Counted from the first letter of the stretch, positions 17,436 through 25,875 are shown. The stretch: 64,000 nt of DNA from Methyloceanibacter methanicus (GCF_001723285.1 NZ_LPWG01000011.1:1-64000), one strand, 5' to 3'. The notes: generated by a model from the sequence alone, not told the origin. Numbers and translations: made by a program.

Positions 17436-17969
17436 CTAGTCGATCTCTTGCCCGAACGCGGCCTGGAGACGGGAGAAATGCGCCCCGACCGGATGGTGGG
17501 CCTCTTCGGGCTCCGGTTGCTTGAAATCCATCAACTGGTCGAGACGGGCCACGTGCTCCTGCAGCTTGATGCTGTCCTCGATGAGCGCCTGCAGGCGCGG
17601 CGGCAGGACTTCCAGATCGCGCACGGGGCGGGAATCCTCCACCGGCAGCTTGATTTTCCGCTGCTCTTCGACCGCCTGCTCCGGCGTGAGCTCCCCTTCC
17701 GTCACGGCCCGGCGAATCAGCAGCCAGGACGCAAGCTGCATCAGCCGTGTGGTGAGCCGCATGCTCTCCGTGGCGTAAGCCAACGAGTGCGGCGGCTTGA
17801 GCTGACGGGCCTCTTTGCGCCCGTCGCCGTCGAGATAGGCGGCTGCGGCTTCCACCAGCGCCATGCCCTCCCGAAAGACTGTCTTGAATTGGTCGGAACG
17901 CGCGAATTTCGCGCCAAATGAGACGGTTACGCCGCCTCCATAGGTGTTGTTTTCGGTCTTACCCGCCAT
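17436..17969 (-). CDS. rcdA: RcdA-like protein (DUF1465)
   Basis: A 177-residue helical protein of DUF1465. The core ARSDQFKTVFREGMALVEAAAAYLDGDG and ATESMRLTTRLMQLASWLL match RcdA of Caulobacter. RcdA is an adaptor that, with CpdR and PopA, helps deliver the cell-cycle regulator CtrA and other substrates to ClpXP. The C-terminal part predicts a three-helix bundle plus an acidic tail. The open frame begins at 18083, but the extra N-terminal part is unlike the family; ATG 17969 (MAGKTENN) is chosen. Upstream is a structured RNA ending in a terminator, with a CtrA-like box. Confidence 0.85.
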   Translation of the reverse strand: MAGKTENNTYGGGVTVSFGAKFARSDQFKTVFREGMALVEAAAAYLDGDGRKEARQLKPPHSLAYATESMRLTTRLMQLASWLLIRRAVTEGELTPEQAVEEQRKIKLPVEDSRPVRDLEVLPPRLQALIEDSIKLQEHVARLDQLMDFKQPEPEEAHHPVGAHFSRLQAAFGQEID

Positions 17970-18081
17970 TGCCCCCGGTACTCCATCGCCCCTTGTTGCG
18001 GGCCATACTAAGCCATGGGTCAGTGCTGTCGTTACCTTCCGGTAAGAAAGGTTAAAACGCAAGCTGCGGCGAATGGAGGGC

Positions 18082-18111
18082 AAAAAAAAAGAGCCGCCAA
18101 GACGGCGGCTC
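18082..18111 (-). terminator. Strong intrinsic terminator between DUF1192 gene and rcdA
   Basis: The reverse strand reads an eight-pair perfect GC-rich stem (GAGCCGCC with GGCGGCTC) and a five-base loop, followed by nine Ts. It ends whatever is transcribed from the DUF1192 side and lies 113 bases before the rcdA start, so rcdA needs its own promoter or antitermination. Confidence 0.88.
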
Positions 18112-18199
18112 AGGAAGTTAACAGGGAGGCGTCAAACAGAGTGGAACAGGCCACTCAGATCCAGAGGACTGGATAACGATGACTTTACGGGAGAGTCCC
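18082..18199 (-). ncRNA. Candidate structured small RNA or leader with terminator, upstream of rcdA
   Basis: The reverse strand holds four consecutive hairpins: GGGA/TCCC (18189-18199), ATCCAG/CTGGAT with a TCCT loop (18159-18174), GAGTGG/CCACTC with a six-base loop (18139-18156) and a terminator stem GAGCCGCC/GGCGGCTC followed by nine Ts (18082-18111). A single-stranded GCCTCCCTGTTAA lies between the third hairpin and the terminator and could pair with ribosome-binding sites. There is no open frame. It may be an independent sRNA, the 3' UTR of the DUF1192 gene 145 bases upstream, or a terminated leader of rcdA. Confidence 0.55.
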
Positions 18200-18213
18200 T
18201 AACAACCGGTTAA
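18199..18213 (-). promoter_or_regulatory. CtrA-like box
   Basis: The reverse strand reads TTAA-CCGGTTG-TTAG, one mismatch from the CtrA consensus TTAA-N7-TTAA. It lies at the 5' edge of the structured RNA and upstream of rcdA, whose product acts in CtrA degradation. A functional link is attractive but untested. Confidence 0.4.
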
Positions 18214-18256
18214 GGCTAAGGCCCGATTTACCTAAAGAAACTCTCAGCGCTGCAAT

Positions 18257-18445
18257 TCAGCGCTTGAAGGCGGCCTCCGCGGCGCTGCGCGAGGATTCCT
18301 TCGCCGCGAGGATCGCCTCGATGCGGCCGATCTCGCCTTGCAGCGTATCGATCAACGCCTTCAGTTCGGCCTCCGACAGCGTGGACAGGTCCTGCCCGAT
18401 CTCGTGGCCTTTCGGCTTTTTCGGTGTGAGGTCGTCGAGGTCCAT
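18257..18445 (-). CDS. DUF1192 family protein
   Basis: A 62-residue protein with the DUF1192 pattern: N-terminal MDLDDLTPKKPKGHEIGQDL followed by LSEAELKALIDTLQGEIGRIEAIL, a single amphipathic helix likely to form a coiled coil. The family is small, alphaproteobacterial and uncharacterised. The gene faces away from the quinone oxidoreductase gene, about 110 bases apart, so the two may share a divergent promoter region. The pairing with that oxidoreductase is common in Rhizobiales. Confidence 0.8.
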   Translation of the reverse strand: MDLDDLTPKKPKGHEIGQDLSTLSEAELKALIDTLQGEIGRIEAILAAKESSRSAAEAAFKR

Positions 18446-18558
18446 GGTCGAAATCTCCGTTCGCGCGCCGGTCGTTCCCGTCGCTCGGCGGCTCTCATCC
18501 TAGCATCGCGCGGCGCTCTTCTCTAAGAGTGAAGAAGCGAACCATGACGAGGACGAGC

Positions 18559-19554
18559 ATGCTGCCAGAGACAATGACCGTGATTGAAGTCCGCGAGCCG
18601 GGGGGGCCGGAGATGCTGACCCCGGGAACCCGGCCCTTGCCGGAGCCTGCGGAAGACGAAGTCCTCATCGCCGTTGCCGCCGCAGGCATCAACCGGCCGG
18701 ACGTGTTGCAGCGTCAGGGCCTGTACCCGCCCCCCAAGGGTGCCTCCGATCTCTTGGGGCTCGAAGTCTCAGGCCCTGTCGTCGAGGTCGGCGAGAACGT
18801 GACGCGTTTCAAGCCGGGCGATTTCGTCTGCGCGCTCGTGAATGGCGGCGGCTATGCGGAATACGCGGTGGCGCCGGAGGCCACCACCCTGCTCGCACCC
18901 TATGGCTTGAGCCCCGTGGATTCGGCGGCGCTGCCCGAGACGATCTTCACGGTTTGGCACAACGTGTTCGAACGCGGCGCGCTGAAGGAAGGCGACTGGC
19001 TATTGGTCCATGGCGGGGCGAGCGGCATCGGCACCACGGCCATTCAGCTCGGGACCGCCTTCGGCGCGAAGGTGATCGTCACGGTGGGCGACGACGCGAA
19101 GGCGAAAGCCTGCGAGGACCTCGGCGCGGTGAAGGCCATCAACTACCGCGAAGAAGACTTCCTCGAGGTCGTCAAAGAAGTCACGAACAAGCACGGGGCC
19201 GACGTCATCCTCGACATGGTCGGCGGCGACTATGTCGAGAAGAACATCCGCGCCGCGGCCCTCGAAGGCCATATCGTGCAGATCGCATTCCTGAAGGGCT
19301 CCAAGGTCGAAGTCGACCTCATGCGGCTGATGATGCGCCGCCTCACCCTCACCGGTTCGACGCTCCGTGCACAGACGGATGCGGCCAAGGCGAAGATGGC
19401 GACGGTCATCGAGGAGAAGGTCTGGCCCTTGATCGAGGAGGGCAAATACAAACCCGTGATTGACTCGGTGTACCATCTCACGGAGGCGGCCGACGCCCAC
19501 CGGCGCATCGACGACCCGGCGCATGTGGGCAAGATCGTTCTGACGACGTTGTAG
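18559..19554 (+). CDS. NAD(P)H-quinone oxidoreductase, zinc-free MDR family (PIG3 type)
   Basis: A 331-residue medium-chain dehydrogenase/reductase without the catalytic zinc ligands. It begins IEVREPGGPEMLTPGTRPLP, as in PIG3-type quinone oxidoreductases. The cofactor-binding Rossmann motif is LLVHGGASGIGTTAIQLG near residue 145; ALVNGGGYAEY and DMVGGDYVEKNIRA are also typical. It likely reduces quinones or reactive carbonyls with NADPH. Several ATGs are possible at the start; 18559 has GAGGA at good spacing, but 18544 and 18574 cannot be excluded. Confidence 0.88.
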   Translation: MLPETMTVIEVREPGGPEMLTPGTRPLPEPAEDEVLIAVAAAGINRPDVLQRQGLYPPPKGASDLLGLEVSGPVVEVGENVTRFKPGDFVCALVNGGGYAEYAVAPEATTLLAPYGLSPVDSAALPETIFTVWHNVFERGALKEGDWLLVHGGASGIGTTAIQLGTAFGAKVIVTVGDDAKAKACEDLGAVKAINYREEDFLEVVKEVTNKHGADVILDMVGGDYVEKNIRAAALEGHIVQIAFLKGSKVEVDLMRLMMRRLTLTGSTLRAQTDAAKAKMATVIEEKVWPLIEEGKYKPVIDSVYHLTEAADAHRRIDDPAHVGKIVLTTL

Positions 19555-19608
19555 GGCGAGGCAGGACGGACGCGGGACAACACCGGCCCTCGCCGACCCG
19601 CTGCCGGG

Positions 19609-20667
19609 CTACGTCCCGGTGGCCGTTTCGGAGCCCGGCCGCGGCCGCGGCATTGGACGGCCGTCGGCGAGACCGCGAATGAACCCGTCGATGATGCGGT
19701 CGTGCCACGTGTCGCGAAAGCCGCGCTCGTGGAAGCCGAGATGACCCCCGCCTGTCGGAAGCAGGATCTCCACATGGGGCAGCTCGCGCGTCTTCAACTG
19801 AAGATACGGCTCGGCGGGAATCCACGGATCGTTCGCCGCATGGATCATGAGCGTCGGGATGCTGATCGCCGGCACGAATTGCGCGCCCGCGGTGCGCGTA
19901 TAGTAGTCCACCGCGTTCCGGAACCCGTTGCGGGGCGCGACCCATTGGTCGTCGAACTCGAAGATGGTCCGGGCACGCGCGATGACCCGGCGTTCCAACG
20001 GGGTGAGGCCGCACGACGCCAGCACGTCCCGCTTCATGCGCTGGATGAGAAAGCGGTGGTAGAGCGCGTTGCGCGGTTCCAGCATGCGGCGGCAGGCTTG
20101 CCGGGGCGCGATCGGCGCGGAGACGGTCGCCGCGCCGATGACGGACCCATGCCGGCCTGCGCGGCCGAGCCAGTTGAGCAGAACATTGCCCCCGAGCGAG
20201 TAGCCGACCAGGAACACGCCCTGTTCGGTGCGGTGCCTTCCAAGCCCGTCCAGCACGCTCTGAATGTCGGCGGCGCAGCCCGCGTGATAGTAGTTGCCGG
20301 CAAGGTCTCGCGCGGGGCCGGCGCCGCGTAGGTTGAGACGCAGGACCGCGCGGCCCCGGGCGAGATGGAACCTTGCGGACTCCCGCATATAATCGCTGTC
20401 CTCGCAGCCGGTGAGTCCGTGGATCAGAACGATCAAGGGCTCCTGCCCGCCAAGCGCATCCGGCTCGTGGAGCGTGCCCATGAGCCGGTCGCCACTGCCG
20501 TCGTTCGCCGGGAATTCCAGCCTCACCGCGCGGCCGGGCAGCGGAAACGGCCGGCGCATGACCACATTGCGCAGCGTTTGCAGGTCGCCGCCCCACCAAG
20601 GCGCGCGGTCCTGAAACGTGGCGCCGTCACCGGCGCTGTCTCTCAAGGCATCCAGCACAAAAAGCAA
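19609..20667 (-). CDS. YheT-family alpha/beta hydrolase
   Basis: A 352-residue alpha/beta-hydrolase of the YheT/ABHD1-3 group. Landmarks are the N-terminal NVVMRRPFPLPGRAVRLEFP, the oxyanion region LIVLIHGLTGCEDSDYM and RLNLRGAGPA. The nucleophile elbow is GYSLGGN with Ser near residue 155, and the catalytic Asp/His parts are HAANDPWIP and GGGHLGF. The family includes esterases and lipases; the physiological substrate is unknown. The start at 20667 is a TTG, and no better codon is visible before the conserved region, so the N-terminus is uncertain. Confidence 0.85.
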   Translation of the reverse strand: MLFVLDALRDSAGDGATFQDRAPWWGGDLQTLRNVVMRRPFPLPGRAVRLEFPANDGSGDRLMGTLHEPDALGGQEPLIVLIHGLTGCEDSDYMRESARFHLARGRAVLRLNLRGAGPARDLAGNYYHAGCAADIQSVLDGLGRHRTEQGVFLVGYSLGGNVLLNWLGRAGRHGSVIGAATVSAPIAPRQACRRMLEPRNALYHRFLIQRMKRDVLASCGLTPLERRVIARARTIFEFDDQWVAPRNGFRNAVDYYTRTAGAQFVPAISIPTLMIHAANDPWIPAEPYLQLKTRELPHVEILLPTGGGHLGFHERGFRDTWHDRIIDGFIRGLADGRPMPRPRPGSETATGT

Positions 20668-21014
20668 TTCGGTTCTGCGGCGCCGGATTCAAGGCCTGCG
20701 CGCGGCGTTCCACTGCCGGTGAGGCTTTTCTTGTGAGAGAGCCGCCCCTACGCGCACCGGACGATGCGCCAAGTCCGATCGATGGCAGGGATGCGAGTGC
20801 CAAGCAGCTCCAGTCTTCCAAGTCGAGACGTAAAGAATTCCTAGGGAACATTGGCAAGTTCTTCCCTACCGACTCATGTTATAGAAGAAGAATAATAAAT
20901 CAATATGCAGATGATTCTTCAATATCATCTCCGATTAGACAAGAATAAATATTCTGCAACATAGATCGGCGCTCGATCGGTCTGTGTTCGTATGACATGA
21001 CGGGGAGGAAACGC
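20668..21014. other. A/T-rich intergenic region
   Basis: About 350 bases without a gene. The part from 20,860 to 20,960 is strikingly A/T-rich for this genome and contains a GAAGAAT/ATTCTTC inverted repeat with a loop of about 20 bases, and an AGAATAAATATTCT palindrome. It lies upstream of the collagen-like lipoprotein gene and probably holds its promoter. I see no clear -35/-10 pair and no short open frame with a good ribosome-binding site. Confidence 0.5.
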
Positions 21015-21494
21015 ATGTCAAAGATCGCTGTTACTGTTGTGTGCGCGACCGCGTTGCTGCTGTTCGGATGTGGCGATGGGCAAGGTCCGAAAGGCGACGC
21101 CGGACCGGCCGGCCCCGCAGGACCGCAAGGCGAGCAAGGCGCCGCCGGGCCCAAAGGTGAGCCAGGCCCCAAAGGCGACGCGGGTCCGAAGGGCGACGCG
21201 GGTCTGAAGGGCGACGCAGGTCCGAAGGGCGACGCGGGTCCGAAGGGTGAGCCGGGGCCGGCCGGACCGCCGGGACCCAAAGGCGACACGGGGCCGAAGG
21301 GCGACACCGGAGGAGCCTCTATTCGCGTCGTGGTCGCCGACGGCCCTGGCCTATTCGCGGCCTGTGCCGAGAACGAAACGCTGATCGGAGCCTGGTGTCA
21401 GGGCGGCAGCGAACCGAGCCCGGCTCTCGTCAGCACCTCCAATCGCGCCTGGTGCGGGAGCGCAAGCGCCGCCATTTCGTGTTTGGCGAAGTGA
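21015..21494 (+). CDS. Collagen-like lipoprotein
   Basis: A 159-residue lipoprotein. The signal peptide ends in a lipobox with LLFGC, so Cys is lipidated and the protein is membrane-anchored. Residues 24-100 are about 25 Gly-X-Y triplets ([18 protein letters not shown] and variants), the hallmark of a bacterial collagen triple helix. They are made from repeated nine-base units such as GGTCCGAAGGGCGACGCG. A C-terminal domain of about 60 residues has four cysteines ([24 protein letters not shown]) and may be a trimerisation or recognition head. An upstream in-frame ATG at 20997 exists, but 21015 follows GGGGAGGAAACGC and gives a normal signal peptide. Confidence 0.88.
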   Translation: MSKIAVTVVCATALLLFGCGDGQGPKGDAGPAGPAGPQGEQGAAGPKGEPGPKGDAGPKGDAGLKGDAGPKGDAGPKGEPGPAGPPGPKGDTGPKGDTGGASIRVVVADGPGLFAACAENETLIGAWCQGGSEPSPALVSTSNRAWCGSASAAISCLAK

Positions 21495-21712
21495 CGCCCG
21501 GCGGCGCGGCATGAAAGCCTCGCTTGGGGCGCCCCGCCGCAAGCCTTGAACCGGGGGTCACGCGGATCGCGCGCGGCCCCCGGAACCGATTGCTTACGGG
21601 CGCGTCAACGCCTATATAGGTTGCATTCCCCTGAAATTGGGACGTTTGGCTCTTTCGTCTGGGATGGCGAGGGACACGACGGAACCCTTTTATGCAAGGT
21701 TTGAATGCCATC

Positions 21713-22584
21713 ATGAATCGCACCCCATTGATGCCGAAGGCGACGGCCGTTTGGCTCGTCGACAACACATCCCTGACCTTCGAGCAGATCGCCGAGTTCT
21801 GCCAGCTGCACGTGCTGGAAGTGAAAGGCATCGCCGACGGCGACGTGGCGCAGGGCATCAAAGGCATGGACCCGATCTCTTCCAACCAGCTCTCGCGCGA
21901 CGAGATCCACCGGGCCGAGGAAGATCCGTCGCACCGGTTGAAGCTCTTGGAGCCCAAGGTCGAGGTCCCCGAAGTCAAGACGAAGCGCGGCCCCCGCTAC
22001 ACGCCGGTGTCGCGCCGTCAGGACCGGCCCAACGCCATTCTGTGGCTTTTGAAAAGCCACCCGGAATTGAAGGACAGCCAGATCATGCGCCTCGTGGGCA
22101 CCACGAAGCCGACGATCCAGGCCATCAAGGACCGGACCCACTGGAATTCGCCCAACCTGGTCGCGCAGGATCCGGTGACGCTGGGCCTGTGCTCGCAGAT
22201 CGATCTCGATGCCGCCGTGAAACGGGCGGCCGCGCGGCTCGAGCGCGAACAGAAGAAGGCCGGCATCACGGTGGAGAAGGCTGGCTCCCTGCTCCCGACC
22301 GAGGAGACCATCGGCCTCGGCGAGGCCGGCGCCGGCGAACCCGAACCCGGTGCCCGATTCGAGCCGCCGCAGGCGCCGAGGAGGACATGGCCAGCTCGCT
22401 CGCCCGGGAAGCCCGCGACGCCATGGCCGCGCCCGAGCAGGTCGAAGAGGCCCCGGACGCGGACTCCGTCTTCGCCAAGCTGAAGGACCTGAAACCCGAG
22501 AGCGAGAGCGCGGCGGACGAGAGCACCAAAGGCGAAGGCGCGGAAGACGTGGATACGGAAGACACGGACTCCGCCAAGGACTAA
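21713..22584 (+). CDS. DUF1013 protein (cell cycle transcriptional regulator TrcR-like), frame broken
   Basis: The first 200 residues are a DUF1013 protein: TPLMPKATAVWLVDNTSLTF at the start and EQIAEFCQLHVLEVKGIADG, IKGMDPISSNQLSRDEI, IMRLVGTTKPTIQAIKDRTHWN. Two helix-turn-helix-like parts suggest DNA or RNA polymerase contact; family members have been linked to transcription in the cell cycle. As given the frame continues to 22483 in an Arg/Pro-rich tail. The next frame gives EEDMASSLAREARDAM and DADSVFAKLKDLK, the usual acidic DUF1013 end, stopping at 22584. A missing G in GAGGAGG near 22,370 explains this. The start could also be 21692. Confidence 0.85.
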
Positions 22585-22625
22585 GCACCGCGGCCGGGCC
22601 GGTCCCTCCCACGCGCCGTTCGGGC

Positions 22626-22639
22626 TTGATCTCCCTCAA
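22626..22639. promoter_or_regulatory. FNR/FixK-like box upstream of the 29-residue protein
   Basis: TTGAT-CTCC-CTCAA is one base from the TTGAT-N4-ATCAA consensus bound by FNR/FixK regulators. It lies 66 bases upstream of the ATG of a small membrane protein, a spacing compatible with activation. The single base difference makes it a candidate only. Confidence 0.45.
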
Positions 22640-22704
22640 GGCCCATCGCCGGTCCAGCGGCGAGCATGCTTCCCTTCGTTGCTCTTGACGATAGGGAGGT
22701 CTTC

Positions 22705-22794
22705 ATGAGCCCGACAGAGATCGGCATTCTGGCGCTGATCGTCGTCGCCTTTTGCGCGTTCGGCATCACGCTCGCCTACTACGCGCACCGCTAG
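22705..22794 (+). CDS. 29-residue single-span membrane protein
   Basis: The reading frame encodes MSPTEIGILALIVVAFCAFG and nine further residues (ITLAYYAHR). It is one hydrophobic helix (about residues 6-25) with a short N-terminus and a basic C-terminal end. A strong ribosome-binding site (AGGGAGGT) sits six bases before the ATG. The gene stands alone between the DUF1013 and acyl-CoA synthetase genes, with an FNR/FixK-like box upstream. Small single-span proteins of this size often stabilise membrane complexes such as terminal oxidases, but no family is recognised here. Confidence 0.7.
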   Translation: MSPTEIGILALIVVAFCAFGITLAYYAHR

Positions 22795-22960
22795 ATCCGG
22801 GGAGCCGTCCGGCATCCGCGCCGCGCCGGCCCGGTCGCTCGTTCGGGCCGGTCAGTCCGCGAGCGTGCTTTTTTTGCCGTCCGGCCCACAAGAGGAATTG
22901 ATTCATCCGGTCCCCCATGGCTAGGGTGCGGCAACCAAACGCCCCCAATCCATATTGCCT

Positions 22961-24586
22961 ATGACCAATCCTTACGACGCCGGGCTCGGCAAGACGCCCG
23001 CGAACTACCAACCGCTGACGCCCCTCGTGTTCCTGGAGCGGGCGGCCGCCGTTTATCCCGACCACACCGCCATCATTCACGGTACGGCGCACATCTCCTA
23101 CGAGACGTTCTACAAGCGCGCCCGCCAGCTGGCCTCCGCGCTCGCCGCCCGCGGTATCGGCGTGGGCGATACGGTGTCGGTGATCCTGTCCAACACGCCC
23201 TCCATGCTCGAGGCCCATTACGGGGTGCCGATGACGGGCGCGGTGCTGCACTCGATCAACACGAGGCTGGACGCGGCGAATATCGCCTTCATGCTCGATC
23301 ACGCCGAGACCAAGATCCTGATCGCCGACACCGAATTCGGCCCCGTCATGAAGGAGGCGCTGAGCCTCGCCAAGGTCAAGCCGCTCATCATCGACTATGA
23401 GGACACCGAGCTCGGCGTGCCGGGCACGCGTCTCGGCGATCTCGACTACGAGGCCTTCGTCGCGGAGGGCGACGCGCATTTCGCCTGGGCCATGCCGTCG
23501 GACGAATGGAACGCCATCTCGCTCAACTACACGAGCGGCACCACCGGCAATCCGAAAGGCGTCGTCTACCACCATCGCGGCGCGGCCATGATGTGCTACG
23601 GCAACACCATCGCCACCGGCATGGGGCAGCACCCGGTCTATCTGTGGACCCTGCCCATGTTCCACTGCAACGGCTGGTGCTTCCCCTGGTCGCTCTCCAT
23701 GGTCGCGGGCACCCATGTGTGCCTCCGGGCGGTGCGCGGCAAAGCCATGTACGACGCGATCGCCGACCACAAGGTGACCCATTTGTCGGGCGCGCCCTTC
23801 GTGATGTCGGCCCTCCTCACGGCGCCGGAGGAAGACAAGCGCGACTTCGATCACACCGTCGCCTTCAACCACGCAGCCGCCCCGCCGCCCGCGGCCGTGA
23901 TGGCCCAGATGGAAGAGGCCGGTTTCGAGCTCACCCATCTTTACGGGCTGACGGAGACCTACGGCCCGGCCACGCTCAATGCCTGGCGCGGCGCCTGGGA
24001 CGGCCTCTCCCACGAGGACCGGCTCAAGAAGCGGATCCGCCAGGGCGTGCGCTATCACACGCTCGAGGATCTCACGGTGATGGACCCGGAAACCATGGAG
24101 AAGACCCCGGCCGACGGCGAGACCATCGGCGAGGTCATGTTCCGCGGCAACATCGTCATGAAGGGCTATCTGAAGAACGAGACGGCCACGAACGAGGCCT
24201 TCGCGGGCGGCTGGTTCCATTCGGGCGATCTCGGCGTCATGCACTCGGACGGCTATATCCAGATCAAGGACCGCTCCAAGGACATCATCATCTCGGGCGG
24301 CGAGAACATCTCCTCCATCGAGGTGGAGGATACGCTCTACAAGCACCCGGACGTGGCGAGCGCCGCCGTGGTGGCCAAGCCCGATCCGAAATGGGGCGAG
24401 ACGCCGTGCGCCTTCGTGGAGCTCAAACCCGGCGCAAAAGCCGATGCCAAGGACCTCATCGCCTGGTGCCGCGAGCACCTGGCCCACTTCAAATGCCCGC
24501 ACTACGTCGTGTTCGTGGATCTGCCCAAGACCTCCACCGGCAAGATCCAGAAGTTCAAACTGCGCGAACTCGCGAAGGAGGTGTAA
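22961..24586 (+). CDS. Acyl-CoA synthetase (AMP-binding family)
   Basis: A 541-residue member of the ANL adenylating enzymes, which activate a fatty or other carboxylic acid with ATP and load it onto CoA. Motifs in order are YTSGTTGNPKG (ATP P-loop, near residue 190), HLYGLTETYGP, GGWFHSGDLG, IKDRSKDIIISGGENISSIEVE and the C-terminal KTSTGKIQK with the catalytic Lys. The sequence resembles medium/long-chain or methylmercaptopropionate-CoA ligase-type enzymes (DmdB group); substrate is not certain. ATG at 22961 (MTNPYDAGL) is preferred over TTG 22955. Confidence 0.9.
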   Translation: MTNPYDAGLGKTPANYQPLTPLVFLERAAAVYPDHTAIIHGTAHISYETFYKRARQLASALAARGIGVGDTVSVILSNTPSMLEAHYGVPMTGAVLHSINTRLDAANIAFMLDHAETKILIADTEFGPVMKEALSLAKVKPLIIDYEDTELGVPGTRLGDLDYEAFVAEGDAHFAWAMPSDEWNAISLNYTSGTTGNPKGVVYHHRGAAMMCYGNTIATGMGQHPVYLWTLPMFHCNGWCFPWSLSMVAGTHVCLRAVRGKAMYDAIADHKVTHLSGAPFVMSALLTAPEEDKRDFDHTVAFNHAAAPPPAAVMAQMEEAGFELTHLYGLTETYGPATLNAWRGAWDGLSHEDRLKKRIRQGVRYHTLEDLTVMDPETMEKTPADGETIGEVMFRGNIVMKGYLKNETATNEAFAGGWFHSGDLGVMHSDGYIQIKDRSKDIIISGGENISSIEVEDTLYKHPDVASAAVVAKPDPKWGETPCAFVELKPGAKADAKDLIAWCREHLAHFKCPHYVVFVDLPKTSTGKIQKFKLRELAKEV

Positions 24587-24595
24587 CGGCGCTTG

Positions 24596-25330
24596 ATGTT
24601 CAGCAAGAAGCACATTCTCGACGAGATTCGCCGCACTGCTACAGAGAATGGAGGAGTTCCACTAGGTCGCGAGCGGTTTGCGCGAGAAACCGGGATAAAG
24701 CCCTACTACATCGAAAAATATTGGGCGCGACTCAGCGACGCCCAGAGAGAAGCCGGCTTCGAACCCAATTCGCTACAAGGAGGATACGACGCCGATTTCC
24801 TGTTAGAGAAGTTCGTCGACCTAATCCGTGAACTTGGACAGGTCCCCACGCAGGCGGCGCTTAGGGTTAAGCACAGCAGCGACGATACTTTTCCTAGTCC
24901 TCATACGTTTGCAGCTCGGCTCGGAAGAAGGGGCGATCTTATCCAAAAAGCACTTGCCCACTGTGAGGAACGCAGTGGCTACGAGGACGCAGCTCGCCTG
25001 TGCAATGAAGCCCTCACGGCGGCCAGAACGACAGTTAAGAAACGATCGGCAAGCGAGCCAGTCCCTGAGTCAGAGTTGGGCTTTGTCTATCTCTTAAAGT
25101 CAGGTCGCTACTACAAGATCGGAAAGACTAACTCTGCAGGTCGTCGTGAGCGCGAGCTTGCGATCCAACTGCCTGAAGAGGCCTCAACTATTCATGTTAT
25201 CAAGACTGACGATCCAGCGGGCATCGAACGGTACTGGCATCACCGGTTTGCAGAAAAACGCAAGCAGGGAGAATGGTTCAACCTCGACTCTAGAGATGTT
25301 CGCGCGTTCAGACGCAGGAAATTCATGTAG
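24596..25330 (+). CDS. GIY-YIG-type (MUG113/T5orf172-like) protein
   Basis: A 244-residue protein. The N-terminal 140 residues look like two helical DNA-binding repeats (FARETGIKPYYIEKYWARLS and a second copy with PTQAALRVKHSS). The C-terminal part, GFVYLLKSGRYYKIGKT with RRERELAIQL, GIERYWHHRF and GEWFNL, matches the GIY-YIG-related MUG113/T5orf172 domain, often found in phage and mobile elements. It may cut or bind DNA. A/T content is higher than in flanking genes, suggesting transfer. It starts ten bases after the acyl-CoA synthetase gene and is followed closely by an orphan gene of similar composition. Confidence 0.75.
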   Translation: MFSKKHILDEIRRTATENGGVPLGRERFARETGIKPYYIEKYWARLSDAQREAGFEPNSLQGGYDADFLLEKFVDLIRELGQVPTQAALRVKHSSDDTFPSPHTFAARLGRRGDLIQKALAHCEERSGYEDAARLCNEALTAARTTVKKRSASEPVPESELGFVYLLKSGRYYKIGKTNSAGRRERELAIQLPEEASTIHVIKTDDPAGIERYWHHRFAEKRKQGEWFNLDSRDVRAFRRRKFM

Positions 25331-25342
25331 GTCCTTCTCGCG

Positions 25343-25831
25343 ATGCTATCGAGATTCTTTCAACACCACGATCCACTCGAGGCTCAAGCAAAGCGCCTTG
25401 TGGGGGCTGCCAAGATATTGGCCGTCGCCACGTTCATTCCAGTTAGTGATCACTATTCCTTCTTGAAGAGGTGCAACTCGAAAGAATGGGACTTCTTTGC
25501 AACCGCCGCCTCTGTGCAGGCTGCCCTTCTTGATTTGGCGCAGCGGGTGTCGGGGAAACGATTCAAAGCACTCCATGCACTCATTGTTTCGGAGCTGCAC
25601 AAGTGGCATCCGAGAGGCGCGGAAGCAGTGCTCGACTGCCAAGGGTTCACCCATGGCAATCTCGATATGCAGAGTCCTGTAGTGAAAGACCTGCTGCCAA
25701 GCGACACTCTTGGTCTCTGGGTTCTTTGGAACTTGCTTCAAAGAAAACCGACCTTCGAAGAAGCACAAGCTGCACGTGGGATTGGTAGCGCTCTTGCAAC
25801 GCCACTGCATGACTGGTGGACGCGAGGTTGA
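25343..25831 (+). CDS. Hypothetical protein in accessory patch
   Basis: A 162-residue soluble protein, mostly helical, rich in Leu and Ala with several Trp and His residues. I recognise no family. It begins 12 bases after the GIY-YIG-type gene and shares its lower GC content, so the two were probably acquired together and may be co-transcribed. It is followed within 50 bases by a pair of dispersed inverted repeats. Confidence 0.5.
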   Translation: MLSRFFQHHDPLEAQAKRLVGAAKILAVATFIPVSDHYSFLKRCNSKEWDFFATAASVQAALLDLAQRVSGKRFKALHALIVSELHKWHPRGAEAVLDCQGFTHGNLDMQSPVVKDLLPSDTLGLWVLWNLLQRKPTFEEAQAARGIGSALATPLHDWWTRG

Positions 25832-25875
25832 ACTGCGGGAGCTGGCGAATGAGGTCTAGACGCCGACATCCCGGT

